Notes: generated by a model from the letters alone, not told the origin. A stretch of DNA of 64,000 nucleotides from Streptococcus gwangjuense (GCF_003627155.1 NZ_CP032621.1:1240001-1304000); one strand, 5' to 3'; counted from the first letter of the stretch, positions 1-7,517 are shown. Made by a program: numbers and translations.

Positions 1-1350
1 ATAGTCCAGCGTCTCTGCTGCTCCCTCCCGAATCGGGTCCAAGATTTCCAGCAAGGCTAGAGCCTGAATATCAGATGGTTTCTGTGGTTTGTGATGGTCT
101 AGTTTTTCCTGACTGAGGGCTAAGACCAAGACACGAGATCCTCGTTCAAGAGCTTCTCTAGCTTCAGGAACTTCAGCATCCAACAACATCTCTGGTGCGC
201 CTAGGAAAACAGTTCCTAGACCTTCCAATTCCATAGCACCCCACTTGCGGTCGCTTGAGAAAGGAAGATTCGAAAGCATAGGGTAGGCTACCTGACCTTG
301 GAAACGCTGGCGAATAGCTTGGGCTGTTGGATTTTTATCCTCACTATGGGCCATATAGCTTGTCAGGATGCTGGCAATAGCCTCATCACCATAATCTTGA
401 GTTAGCGGAAGAACCGCCTCCACCTGCATCTTTCCTTGGGTGATGGTACCCGTCTTGTCCAGACAGAGCATATCCACGCGCGCCAAGGTCTCAACAGAGT
501 ACATCTCCTGCACCAAAACCTTTTTCAAGCCCAGCTTAATCACTGCGGTCAGGAGCGAAGTAATAGTCAAAAGGGCGATTCCCTTGGGTAACATTCCCAG
601 TAGGGCTGTCGATGAATTTACAACGGATGACTTGAGAGGCAGGCCTTTTAACAGCAAGGCTTCTAGCAAGAGAGCCAGACCAAAGGGAATGATAATCTTC
701 CCAGTAAAACCTGCTAGTTTGTCCAGCGATTTCATGATACGAGAGTTGATGGGTTTAACGGTCTTGGCTTCCAGCATGAGTTTGGCGGCATAGTTGTCTG
801 CACCGACATGGTGAACTTGAGCTAAAACTGACCCACTAGCTAGGAAACTTCCTGACAAAAGCAAGGCGTCAACTTCCTTTTGCACTAAATCACTTTCCCC
901 CGTTAACATGGCTTCATTGACTTCCGCAAAGCCTTCCAAAACCAAGGCATCACTGGGAATCTGCTCTCCTGCAGATAAACGAATGACATCTCCTAGCACC
1001 AATTCTTCAGGATTCAGAGCAACTTCCTGACCATCACGAATAGTCTTGACCTTTTCCTTGGTCATGAGATTGAGCTTGTCCACCATGTGTTTAGCCCGCA
1101 GCTCGGTCACAATTCCAGAAAAAGCGTTAAAGCAGATAACGGCAAAGAAGACCAGATTGCTCCAAGCCTGCACAAAGGCTAGTGCCAAAGCAATGGCAAA
1201 GTTCAAAGCATTAAAAAGGGTAAAGACATTTCGTTTGATGATTTGCCAAGTGCTGGTACTGGCCGAAGCAGTAAAATCATTGACCAAGCCCTTAGCCTGT
1301 CTTTCCTTGACTTCTCTTTGGGTTAATCCCATAATCTTATTTTTATCCAT
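1..1350 (-). CDS. P-type (E1-E2) cation-transporting ATPase, N-terminal part
   Basis: Reading leftwards from ATG at 1350 gives 450 uninterrupted codons to the window edge, so only the N-terminal part of a protein of probably 750-900 residues is present. Hydrophobic segments occur near residues 35-75 and again before the phosphorylation site. The actuator-domain motif TGES is at residues 150-153 and the phosphorylation motif DKTGT is at 298-302, with Asp298 as the expected phospho-acceptor. There is no CPC metal motif in the visible membrane part, which argues against a copper or cadmium P1B type; the layout fits the P2/P3-like cation pumps. The ion transported cannot be told from this fragment. 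It is divergent from plsC. Confidence 0.9.
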   Translation of the reverse strand, partial: MDKNKIMGLTQREVKERQAKGLVNDFTASASTSTWQIIKRNVFTLFNALNFAIALALAFVQAWSNLVFFAVICFNAFSGIVTELRAKHMVDKLNLMTKEKVKTIRDGQEVALNPEELVLGDVIRLSAGEQIPSDALVLEGFAEVNEAMLTGESDLVQKEVDALLLSGSFLASGSVLAQVHHVGADNYAAKLMLEAKTVKPINSRIMKSLDKLAGFTGKIIIPFGLALLLEALLLKGLPLKSSVVNSSTALLGMLPKGIALLTITSLLTAVIKLGLKKVLVQEMYSVETLARVDMLCLDKTGTITQGKMQVEAVLPLTQDYGDEAIASILTSYMAHSEDKNPTAQAIRQRFQGQVAYPMLSNLPFSSDRKWGAMELEGLGTVFLGAPEMLLDAEVPEAREALERGSRVLVLALSQEKLDHHKPQKPSDIQALALLEILDPIREGAAETLDY

Positions 1351-1423
1351 AAATTCTATCATATCATTTTTTTTTACAGAATTCTAATCTCATCCTAAAT
1401 CTGCACCTAGTCAAGGGAAAAGT

Positions 1424-1452
1424 TTGCCAGCCCTCCTTTGATAAGGTATAAT
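1424..1452 (+). promoter_or_regulatory. Promoter of plsC
   Basis: TTGCCA at 1424-1429 and a perfect TATAAT at 1447-1452 are separated by 17 bp. The promoter overlaps the longest reading frame of plsC, which supports the later ATG at 1483 as the real start. Confidence 0.75.
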
Positions 1453-1482
1453 AATAACAAGAAAATAATCGAAGGAGATCGC

Positions 1483-2232
1483 ATGTTTTATACTTATTTA
1501 CGTGGATTGGTTGTATTGCTCCTATGGTCCATCAATGGCAATGCCCACTATCATAATACTGATAAAATTCCTAATCAAGATGAAAATTATATTCTGGTTG
1601 CACCTCACCGCACTTGGTGGGATCCAGTTTACATGGCTTTTGCGACCAAGCCAAAACAGTTTATCTTTATGGCAAAAAAAGAACTCTTTACCAACCGTAT
1701 CTTTGGCTGGTGGATTCGTATGTGTGGCGCCTTTCCCATCGACCGTGAAAATCCTAACGCCTCAGCCATCAAATACCCTATCAATGTTCTCAAAAAAAGT
1801 GATCGCTCTCTTATCATGTTTCCAAGTGGGAGCCGTCACTCAAACGATGTCAAGGGTGGCGTAGCTCTGATTGCCAAAATGGCCAAGGTCCGTATCATGC
1901 CGGTTACCTACACAGGTCCCATGACCTTGAAAGGCTTGGTTAGCCGCGAGCGTGTCGATATGAACTTTGGAAATCCAATCGATATCTCAGATATCAAGAA
2001 AATGAATGATGAAGGCATTGAAACAGTTGCCAATCGCATCCAAGCAGAATTTCAACGTCTGGACCAAGAAACGAAACAATGGCACAATAATAAAAAACCA
2101 AACCCACTCTGGTGGCTTATCCGCATCCCTGCCCTCATCCTTGCCATTATCCTCGCTATCCTAACCATCGTCTTTAGCTTTATCGCAAGCTTCATCTGGA
2201 ATCCAGATAAGAAAAGAGAAAAACTTGGTTAA
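1483..2232 (+). CDS. plsC: 1-acyl-sn-glycerol-3-phosphate acyltransferase (PlsC family)
   Basis: This 249-residue membrane enzyme should acylate lysophosphatidic acid to phosphatidic acid in phospholipid synthesis. The acyltransferase motif HX4D is seen as H42-RTWW-D47, and a second block, FPSGSR near residue 110, corresponds to the family's FPEGTR with Glu replaced by Ser. The C-terminus carries a long hydrophobic segment (about residues 209-238) and a basic tail, an arrangement common in streptococcal PlsC-like proteins. The ATG at 1483 was chosen because GAAGGAG lies 6 bases upstream; an in-frame start at 1438 would overlap the -10 box. The Glu-to-Ser change makes exact substrate preference uncertain. 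It converges on the iron uptake operon and shares a terminator with it. Confidence 0.85.
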   Translation: MFYTYLRGLVVLLLWSINGNAHYHNTDKIPNQDENYILVAPHRTWWDPVYMAFATKPKQFIFMAKKELFTNRIFGWWIRMCGAFPIDRENPNASAIKYPINVLKKSDRSLIMFPSGSRHSNDVKGGVALIAKMAKVRIMPVTYTGPMTLKGLVSRERVDMNFGNPIDISDIKKMNDEGIETVANRIQAEFQRLDQETKQWHNNKKPNPLWWLIRIPALILAIILAILTIVFSFIASFIWNPDKKREKLG

Positions 2233-2245
2233 ATTAATACAACAA

Positions 2246-2267
2246 TCCCTTGGCTTTTGCCAAGGGA
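2246..2267. terminator. Bidirectional terminator between plsC and the iron operon
   Basis: Perfect 9-bp stem TCCCTTGGC-tttt-GCCAAGGGA, followed on the plus strand by a T-rich stretch and preceded by A-rich sequence, so it can serve both converging transcripts. Confidence 0.8.
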
Positions 2268-2275
2268 TAAATTTT

Positions 2276-2968
2276 TTATTCGATTTTCCATTTTTGGGCC
2301 AACCAGCTAGAAAAATCTAGAAATCGTTCAGCTACTTGTTCATGGTGTCCATAAGGATCAAAGACAAACTGACCGTTCGGATAGCGTTTCTGAAGACTTG
2401 TATGAATCTGCTCAGCATAGACTGGTGCTTGAGCTAAGCGATTGCTATGATTGACTCCTTCTGTTTGACCGTTCTGTAAATACAGCAAACAGTCTAGATT
2501 TTTCACATTTTCTTCCTTGCAGTAAGTCACAAAATCAGGATACCAAAAGGAACCGCAGATGGAGAAGACACAGGAAACCTTGTCAAAGCCGAAAAGACTG
2601 TAGACTGCCGCTAAACCACCTAGTGAGTAGCCTCCATAAGCAAGGCAAGTTTCGTCCAGGCGATAAAGCGACTGCAACTTGTCTAAAAGACCTCCAAATA
2701 AATGATCATGATAAACGTTGGCCTGACCGCCAAAATCTGGAGCTCCATCTCTCAGAGCAGCTACCTTCCAAGGAGTGTAGTCATCTAGGCGATTTTTAGA
2801 GGTCAAGCCCACTAAAATCACAGATTCGGAAAAGGACGATAGGAAATCCAAGTTTCCATCATTCAATAAAATAACCGGATAGGTTCGATTGGGGTCGTAG
2901 TTAGAAGGAAGGCTGATTTTGACTTGAATTCCTTCCCAATCAAACTCATTATTTATTGATAAAGTCAT
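2276..2968 (-). CDS. Alpha/beta-hydrolase, esterase D-like (putative siderophore esterase)
   Basis: The 230-residue protein has the nucleophile elbow GYSLGG in its middle and a candidate catalytic His in GHHEQ near the C-terminus, as in the esterase D family that includes enterochelin-type esterases such as Fes and IroE. There is no signal peptide, so it should act in the cytoplasm. It is the last gene of the ferric-siderophore-type ABC operon and overlaps the binding-protein gene by 20 bp, which suggests it hydrolyses an imported iron chelate to release iron. Substrate is inferred from context only. An upstream in-frame ATG at 2989 exists, but the second ATG at 2968 gives the usual esterase N-terminus. 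Confidence 0.75.
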   Translation of the reverse strand: MTLSINNEFDWEGIQVKISLPSNYDPNRTYPVILLNDGNLDFLSSFSESVILVGLTSKNRLDDYTPWKVAALRDGAPDFGGQANVYHDHLFGGLLDKLQSLYRLDETCLAYGGYSLGGLAAVYSLFGFDKVSCVFSICGSFWYPDFVTYCKEENVKNLDCLLYLQNGQTEGVNHSNRLAQAPVYAEQIHTSLQKRYPNGQFVFDPYGHHEQVAERFLDFSSWLAQKWKIE

Positions 2969-3959
2969 TGATTTTCTCAAGGGAATCAATCACTGCTGGA
3001 CCATAATCCATCAACTCATCGTAAGAGATAGTCATGATTTTTTGATTCTTAATAGCAGGAACGCTTTCCAAAACAGCATTTGCCTTCATCAACTCTACTG
3101 CTTTTTCATCCAATTTTTTATTGCGGTCACTGGTTACATAGATAATCAATTCAGGATCCATTGACACGAGATTTTCTAAGGTCAAGCCTGATGTCCCCGT
3201 AGCAACGTTTGTATAACCAAGTTGGTTCAGCAAACTTTCTTGCAAAGCAGACTTGTAGGCACCGAAGGTTTCATCATTATAAGCAACCATAATCAAAGCC
3301 TTTTTCTTTTCACCTTGACTTGCTGGATTTGCTTTCTTAACAGCGTCAATTTTAGTTTGTAATTGGGTTGCGTATTCATTAGCCTTGTACTGCACATTAA
3401 AAATCATTCCAAGATTTTTGACATCTTCTACGATATTCCCCAAATCTTGCTGAATCGTTGAGAGAGAAGCTTTTTGCGTATAGACTGGGATTTTGTTTTC
3501 ATTCCAAGTGCTAACTGTCCCCAAGGATTTTTCAGAAAACATCATGTTTCGACCCATCACAGCGTCTGGCTCATAAGAAAGGACTGTCTCTTGTGAGACT
3601 GTTTTTTTATCCCCAATTTGAGGAATAGATGCAATCGCGTCCTTGTATTTGTCCGTCACAGCATTGTCTGGATTGAGCATACCAACAATTTTATCCTTCA
3701 ACCCCAACTCCAATAAGATTTCAGTGGTTGAAAGATTGTTTGTGATAACTTTTTCAGGTGCCTTGTCAAAGACTTGTTCGACTTCATTCCCTTTCGCGTC
3801 ATAGGTTTTGACCGTTAACGGATAAGTCGTCTCTGTGTTCGCCTTTTGACTTGTTTCTGTGCTAGATTGTGTGGTAGCTTTTTCTGTAGTAGTATTGCCA
3901 CAAGCTGCCATGGTTAGAGTAGCTACTGTTACCAGTAAAATGCTTAGTGTTTTTTTCAT
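2949..3959 (-). CDS. Iron/siderophore ABC transporter substrate-binding lipoprotein
   Basis: The 336-residue product begins with a lipoprotein signal peptide whose lipobox ends in LTMAAC, giving lipid-modified Cys20, followed by a Ser/Thr/Glu-rich linker (residues 23-43). The rest resembles periplasmic-binding fold class III proteins (FhuD/BtuF type), with the characteristic region KVITNNLSTTEILLELG near residues 70-86. It sits between the permease/ATPase genes and an esterase gene. It should capture a ferric complex or corrinoid at the membrane surface; the ligand cannot be read from sequence. The start is supported by GAAAAGGA upstream. It is not one of the Pia, Piu or Pit binding proteins by position. 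Confidence 0.87.
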   Translation of the reverse strand: MKKTLSILLVTVATLTMAACGNTTTEKATTQSSTETSQKANTETTYPLTVKTYDAKGNEVEQVFDKAPEKVITNNLSTTEILLELGLKDKIVGMLNPDNAVTDKYKDAIASIPQIGDKKTVSQETVLSYEPDAVMGRNMMFSEKSLGTVSTWNENKIPVYTQKASLSTIQQDLGNIVEDVKNLGMIFNVQYKANEYATQLQTKIDAVKKANPASQGEKKKALIMVAYNDETFGAYKSALQESLLNQLGYTNVATGTSGLTLENLVSMDPELIIYVTSDRNKKLDEKAVELMKANAVLESVPAIKNQKIMTISYDELMDYGPAVIDSLEKINDFINK

Positions 3960-3978
3960 CTTGTTTTCCTTTTCATTC

Positions 3979-4734
3979 TTATAAATAGTGAATCATAGCT
4001 TGCTGATCCTCGGTCCAAGTCACCTGACTTTGAACTCCGTATACAGTTTGCAATGACTCAGGGGTGATGGTCTCCTTTGGAGTCCCTTGGTAAAGGATTT
4101 CTCCCTCTTTCATCAGATAGAGATAATCCGAATAGCGACAAGCAAGTTGAATATCATGCAGGACAGCTAGAACATTGACCTTGAGATTCTTCACAATGGC
4201 CAACAAGTCTAGCTGATACTTGATATCCAGGTGATTGGTTGGTTCGTCCAGGAGCAAGAGAGTCGGTTCTTGCGCCAAGGCGCGGGCTAATAAGACTCGT
4301 TGTTTCTCCCCCCCTGACAGAGAAGAATAGAGACGAGTTTTCTTCTCAAGCATATCCACCTTAACGAGAGCATCTTGAACGAGCGCATAGTCCCTTTCCT
4401 TTTCCTTCTGTAAAAAAGAGAGGTGGGGAGTTCTTCCCAGCAAGACGATTTCTTCAACTGTACAATCAAACTGCAGCTGGTTAAACTGGGTCACAACTGC
4501 CATTTGCTTGGCTGTTTCTTTGAGCGTCCATTGTTCCAGAGGCTTTCCATCTAGGCTTATCAAGCCTTTGTCCGCCTTTTCCTGACGATAGAGGAGTTTA
4601 AGTAGACTGGTTTTCCCGCTTCCATTTGGTCCTAATATCGTGTGAAATTGATGCCCTTCAACCTTAAGAGAAACTCCCTTGAGGATTTTTTTCTCTCCTA
4701 GTCCAAAATGGATATCCTGACAAATCAAGTCCAT
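3979..4734 (-). CDS. Iron/siderophore ABC transporter ATP-binding protein (FecE type)
   Basis: This 251-residue ATPase has Walker A GPNGSGKT at residues 35-42, the signature LSGGEKQR, Walker B LLLLDEP and a switch His in AVLHD. It is the energising subunit of the FecCD-type importer encoded with it: its ATG lies 1 nt past the permease stop, and the binding-protein gene follows after 19 bp. This tight spacing indicates one transcript running leftwards from the promoter near 5840. Family similarity is to FecE/FhuC/BtuD proteins for iron chelates, heme or vitamin B12, so the substrate remains an inference. Confidence 0.9.
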   Translation of the reverse strand: MDLICQDIHFGLGEKKILKGVSLKVEGHQFHTILGPNGSGKTSLLKLLYRQEKADKGLISLDGKPLEQWTLKETAKQMAVVTQFNQLQFDCTVEEIVLLGRTPHLSFLQKEKERDYALVQDALVKVDMLEKKTRLYSSLSGGEKQRVLLARALAQEPTLLLLDEPTNHLDIKYQLDLLAIVKNLKVNVLAVLHDIQLACRYSDYLYLMKEGEILYQGTPKETITPESLQTVYGVQSQVTWTEDQQAMIHYL

Positions 4735-4735
4735 A

Positions 4736-5782
4736 TCAGACCCTCACCTCCCTTCGCCTACCTCCAACAATGTAGATAAAGAAGGGAGCACCTACTAAGG
4801 CTGTAAAAATACCAATAGGAAGCTCTGCGTTTGGAATGATGATACGAGAGAGTACATCTGCCCAGATGACAAAGAGGGCACCTAGCAAGGTTGCAACAGG
4901 AAAAAGCCTCTTGTAATTCGTTCCTACTAACCCTCGAGCTAAATGTGGAGTAATCAGACCGACAAATCCAATAATCCCACAGGTTGCCACTAAGACTGCT
5001 GTCAACACAGCCACCATGGTCACATAAAGATACCAATAAAAGCGTAAGGGAATCCCCAAAGTTAAAGCAATCTCATCTCCCATCATCATCGCATTAAAAA
5101 CACGATACTGCGTAGAAAAAAATAGAAAGGCCATTCCCACTACTATAGTTGGCAAAACTAAGTCAGACCAGGTAGTCCCAGCAAGCGAGCCCATGGTCCA
5201 AAACTTAATAGTCATCACACTGTCAGCATTAGCACCAACTGAGATAATAAAGTTGGAAAAAGCCAAAAAGAGAGCATTGACCACCGTTCCTGATAAAATC
5301 AGACTAGAAGTCGTCATCCTTCCCTGCATAGAAGCAATGATGAGGACAGCAATGGTTGCCAAAATAGCTCCAAGAAAAGCTCCAAGGCTAATCATCACTT
5401 TAAAACCAAGAATGATGCTCAAGGTTGCACCTAGAGTTGCACCCGCAGATATTCCTAAGACATAAGGCTCTGCGATGGGGTTGTTCACTGTAGACTGCAT
5501 CACGCTACCACACATAGAAAGACCTGCTCCTACTATCAGACCTAACAATACTCGAGGGAATCTCATGTTCCATACAATGGCAAGAGTAGACTTAGAAACC
5601 TCTCCTATCTCAAGAGGAAATCCCAACCTGCTCAAAATAATCCGATAGGTATCTCCTAGATTAATAGCAACGGATCCCATAGAAACTGCTAGAAAGAGAG
5701 AAATCCCTAAAATACCTAGCAAAATAACTAAAAGTAACACAAATTGCTGGTCTTGTCGGCTTCCAGAAAATTTGGAAAGCAT
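4736..5782 (-). CDS. FecCD-family ABC transporter permease
   Basis: The 348-residue protein is almost wholly hydrophobic with about nine or ten membrane segments and contains the conserved family stretches MRFPRVLLGLIVGAGLS and GFVGLITPHLAR typical of BtuC/FecC/FecD permeases. Only one permease gene is present, so it presumably functions as a homodimer. It is the first gene of the operon, has AAGGAGG seven bases before its ATG, and is preceded by its own promoter. The operon lies between plsC and cadD, where I do not recall it in S. pneumoniae reference strains, so it may be accessory. Confidence 0.9.
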   Translation of the reverse strand: MLSKFSGSRQDQQFVLLLVILLGILGISLFLAVSMGSVAINLGDTYRIILSRLGFPLEIGEVSKSTLAIVWNMRFPRVLLGLIVGAGLSMCGSVMQSTVNNPIAEPYVLGISAGATLGATLSIILGFKVMISLGAFLGAILATIAVLIIASMQGRMTTSSLILSGTVVNALFLAFSNFIISVGANADSVMTIKFWTMGSLAGTTWSDLVLPTIVVGMAFLFFSTQYRVFNAMMMGDEIALTLGIPLRFYWYLYVTMVAVLTAVLVATCGIIGFVGLITPHLARGLVGTNYKRLFPVATLLGALFVIWADVLSRIIIPNAELPIGIFTALVGAPFFIYIVGGRRREVRV

Positions 5783-5831
5783 GCAAACCTCCTTTGATAG
5801 AATCTTAAAAATTTAGAAAATTCTCATGAAA

Positions 5832-5860
5832 AGTATACCATATTTTCAGCAATGGAACAA
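5832..5860 (-). promoter_or_regulatory. Promoter of the iron-uptake operon
   Basis: On the minus strand TTGTTC (plus 5855-5860) and TATACT (plus 5832-5837) are spaced 17 bp apart, about 50 bp before the permease ATG. The surrounding sequence is AT-rich; no convincing Fur-type palindrome was recognised. Confidence 0.55.
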
Positions 5861-5950
5861 GATGAGAACAAATGAATATAGTTGGTTTTATTGTGCTAGG
5901 AAGCATAAGTAAAGATTATACTTGAGTATATCGAGGTAAAGTGACAACAT

Positions 5951-6000
5951 AAAAAGCCCTCTGAAGTCAGAGAGCTGATTTGAGCTCGGGCTAAAATCCT
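5951..6000. repeat. Left copy of imperfect 50-bp repeat bracketing cadD
   Basis: Matches 7034-7083 in direct orientation at about 43 of 50 positions. Both copies start with the hairpin AGCCCTCTGA..TCAGAGAGCT and continue with GATTTGAG and TAAAATCC. Confidence 0.8.
5956..5975 (-). terminator. Terminator downstream of cadD
   Basis: On the minus strand a short stem GCTCTCTGA / TCAGAGGGC is followed by TTTTT. It is part of the left copy of a 50-bp repeat that also occurs at 7034-7083. Confidence 0.65.
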
Positions 6001-6016
6001 AGTGAAACAAAAAAAT

Positions 6017-6628
6017 CTACACGATCAGAAAAGTCTCTATCGTGCCATTTTCATACATGATGTATAGTCCAAGTAGAATGAATACTAAGGGCACAATGAT
6101 TCGCTCGTATTTTTCAATTGTCTCGAATATTAACGGAATAGAGGATAACACCCGACTAATCTCGCATAAGATAATTATGCCGATTACAAACACAAGCAAC
6201 GCCACGAGGGTCTGTGACCAATCTAACGAAGCGAAATAAGGTATATAGATACCTAAATTATCTCCGCCAGACGCAATTGTCAGCAATGTAACTGTCCAAA
6301 ACAGTTGATTTGCCTTGCTTTGTTCTAACCTTTCAATAATTTCTTCCTCTTCTTCCTCACCTTCTCCAACAATTGCAAAGCGAATCCCTAAATAGATAGG
6401 AATTAAACCAAGCAATCCAACCATCCATTCTTCAGGCACGAAATTAACGACATAAGCAGCAACTAAACTCGCCCCTACAAGTAAGCCTGTGCCTAGATAT
6501 TGCCCCGCATAAATATGCCATTTTTGTTTATTCTGTGATAGCTGTGCAAATAAAATAATTAAAATAATTAAATAATCGATACTGGTGGAAATATAAACAC
6601 CAATAGCAGATATGATTGTCTGTCCCAT
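6017..6628 (-). CDS. cadD: CadD-family cadmium/cation resistance transporter
   Basis: The 203-residue membrane protein starts with a hydrophobic segment (GVYISTSIDYLIILIILFAQ) and has five or six predicted membrane spans, split by a very acidic cytoplasmic loop (EGEEEEEEE near residues 90-98). This is the layout of the CadD cadmium resistance family, which exports cadmium and possibly other divalent cations. A strong RBS, CAGGAGG, lies before ATG at 6628. No cadX/cadC-type repressor gene is adjacent, although a long palindrome lies about 170-195 bp upstream. The gene and its upstream region are bracketed by two 50-bp repeats, suggesting it came in as a unit. Confidence 0.88.
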   Translation of the reverse strand: MGQTIISAIGVYISTSIDYLIILIILFAQLSQNKQKWHIYAGQYLGTGLLVGASLVAAYVVNFVPEEWMVGLLGLIPIYLGIRFAIVGEGEEEEEEIIERLEQSKANQLFWTVTLLTIASGGDNLGIYIPYFASLDWSQTLVALLVFVIGIIILCEISRVLSSIPLIFETIEKYERIIVPLVFILLGLYIMYENGTIETFLIV

Positions 6629-6657
6629 AAAAACCTCCTGTATTAGTCAGTAATAAA

Positions 6658-6732
6658 TCAGCAGATTTTAGGAGAACACAGACACATTAATTTAGCTATC
6701 GCTAGTGGGTAATGTCGAACGTAGGAAAGCAT
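6658..6732 (-). CDS. Possible 24-aa leader peptide upstream of cadD
   Basis: An ATG at 6732 is preceded by an unusually strong Shine-Dalgarno sequence, GAGGAGGAG, four to five bases upstream. The frame begins MLSYVRHYPLAIAKL, contains three Cys residues in its last eight positions and stops at 6658, 29 nt before the cadD ATG. A short, Cys-rich translated leader could couple translation to cadD expression, but it may equally be the remnant of a larger gene. No homology is recognised. Confidence 0.3.
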   Translation of the reverse strand: MLSYVRHYPLAIAKLMCLCSPKIC

Positions 6733-6796
6733 TTTACTCCTCCTCAAAATGTAGTTACAAAGTAATTTCTAACTGAAATTCAGTGACTACTTCCAT

Positions 6797-6822
6797 GTAA
6801 AGTATAACATACTATACTTTAC
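6797..6822. promoter_or_regulatory. 26-bp palindrome, probable operator/promoter of cadD
   Basis: Perfect inverted repeat GTAAAGTATA-N6-TATACTTTAC. Each arm includes a TATACT -10-like hexamer, and a further half motif CGTAAAG follows at 6825-6831. On the minus strand TATACT with TTACGA 17 bp upstream could start transcription of the cadD leader. The symmetry suggests binding of a dimeric metal-responsive regulator encoded elsewhere. Confidence 0.5.
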
Positions 6823-6858
6823 TTCGTAAAGTGTGGGCTCTCCGAGGGAGCTTGCAGA

Positions 6859-6889
6859 CAGCTACTCGGCTTTTCAAGCCGAGTAGCTG
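6859..6889. other. Strong 14-bp hairpin in the cadD island
   Basis: Arms CAGCTACTCGGCTT and AAGCCGAGTAGCTG flank a 3-nt loop, with no T-run on either side. The region 6823-6925 between the palindrome and the 36-bp repeats has no reading frame of note. A terminator, structured RNA element or recombination site are all possible. Confidence 0.6.
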
Positions 6890-6925
6890 CGCACCTTTAT
6901 GGTGTAATTAGCTGATACCATTTGA

Positions 6926-7026
6926 GGTTTTTGTAGTCTCCAAAATTGTGACCGATAAAATTGTTCTAGTAAGCCACCTTCATAGGATCCGGTTTTTGTA
7001 GTCTCCAAAATTGTGACCGATAAAAT
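6926..7026. CRISPR. CRISPR-like pair: two identical 36-bp repeats with a 29-bp spacer
   Basis: Positions 6926-6961 and 6991-7026 are identical over exactly 36 bp (starting GGTTTTTGTAGTCTCC, ending GACCGATAAAAT), and identity stops on both sides. The 29 bp between them are unique. Repeat length, spacer length and the 5' half (GTTTTTGTA.TCTC) resemble type II-A CRISPR repeats of the S. thermophilus CRISPR1 kind. No cas gene or clear tracrRNA anti-repeat is in the window, so this would be an orphan or relic mini-array. A simple local duplication is the alternative. Confidence 0.45.
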
Positions 7027-7033
7027 CTCAATA

Positions 7034-7083
7034 AAAAAGCCCTCTGAAAATCAGAGAGCTGATTTGAGATTGGGATAAAATCC
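7034..7083. repeat. Right copy of imperfect 50-bp repeat bracketing cadD
   Basis: Direct-orientation partner of 5951-6000. On the minus strand its hairpin is followed by TTTTTT, so it can also terminate transcripts coming from rpsO that pass the first terminator. Confidence 0.8.
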
Positions 7084-7091
7084 ATACAAAA

Positions 7092-7115
7092 AAGCTACCC
7101 AATTTAGAGTAGCTT
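7092..7115 (-). terminator. Terminator region downstream of rpsO
   Basis: On the minus strand the stem AAGCTAC / GTAGCTT is followed by TTTTTT. It lies about 130 bp after the rpsO stop; no gene is seen in between. Confidence 0.65.
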
Positions 7116-7247
7116 CATTATCAAGATATGCTCAATTGAACACGGCCTAAGCACTTGGCAAAAAAGATAAAATCTCCTAGAAACTGAAGTTTCTTCGTCA
7201 ATTTTCCTATTTTTGCTTTGTGCTTTTGACGGCCTTTGTATCTTGAA

Positions 7248-7517
7248 TTAGCGACGAAGTCCTAGAGAGTTGATTAACTCACGGTAACGGTTAACGTCGT
7301 TTTTACGCAAGTATGCAAGTAAGTTACGACGGCGACCGATTTTTTTCATCAATCCACGGTAAGTAGCGTGGTCTTTTTTGTGTTGTTTGATGTGTTCGTT
7401 AAGGTGGTTGATTTCCCAAGTAAGGACAGCAACTTGAACCTCTACTGAACCTGTATCACCTTCGTGACGTGCATATTGTGCGATGATTTCATTTTTTTTC
7501 TCTTTTGAGATTGCCAT
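7248..7517 (-). CDS. rpsO: 30S ribosomal protein S15
   Basis: The 89-residue length and the whole sequence match bacterial S15, which binds 16S rRNA in the central domain and helps assemble the 30S platform. Conserved blocks visible are [13 protein letters not shown] (residues 14-26) and the RNA-binding [22 protein letters not shown]. The ATG at 7517 follows AAGGAGAAAC. It is transcribed alone: about 140 bp separate it from the ABC permease gene and a hairpin terminator lies downstream. S15 genes are often autoregulated through a leader RNA; the 5' region is too short here for me to judge. Confidence 0.97.
   Translation of the reverse strand: MAISKEKKNEIIAQYARHEGDTGSVEVQVAVLTWEINHLNEHIKQHKKDHATYRGLMKKIGRRRNLLAYLRKNDVNRYRELINSLGLRR

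Noticed and set aside
2949..5782. Assignment of the iron operon to piaABCD, piuBCDA or pitADBC
   Set aside because: Gene order, single permease, linked esterase and genomic position do not match these known systems.
6774..6789. tracrRNA anti-repeat for the CRISPR-like repeats
   Set aside because: Only a partial match (about 11 of 15) to the repeat complement, with no matching downstream architecture; not enough to call.
6629..7247. Manganese (yybP-ykoY) or other known riboswitch upstream of cadD
   Set aside because: The conserved core sequences of that riboswitch are not seen; the palindrome and leader frame explain the region better.
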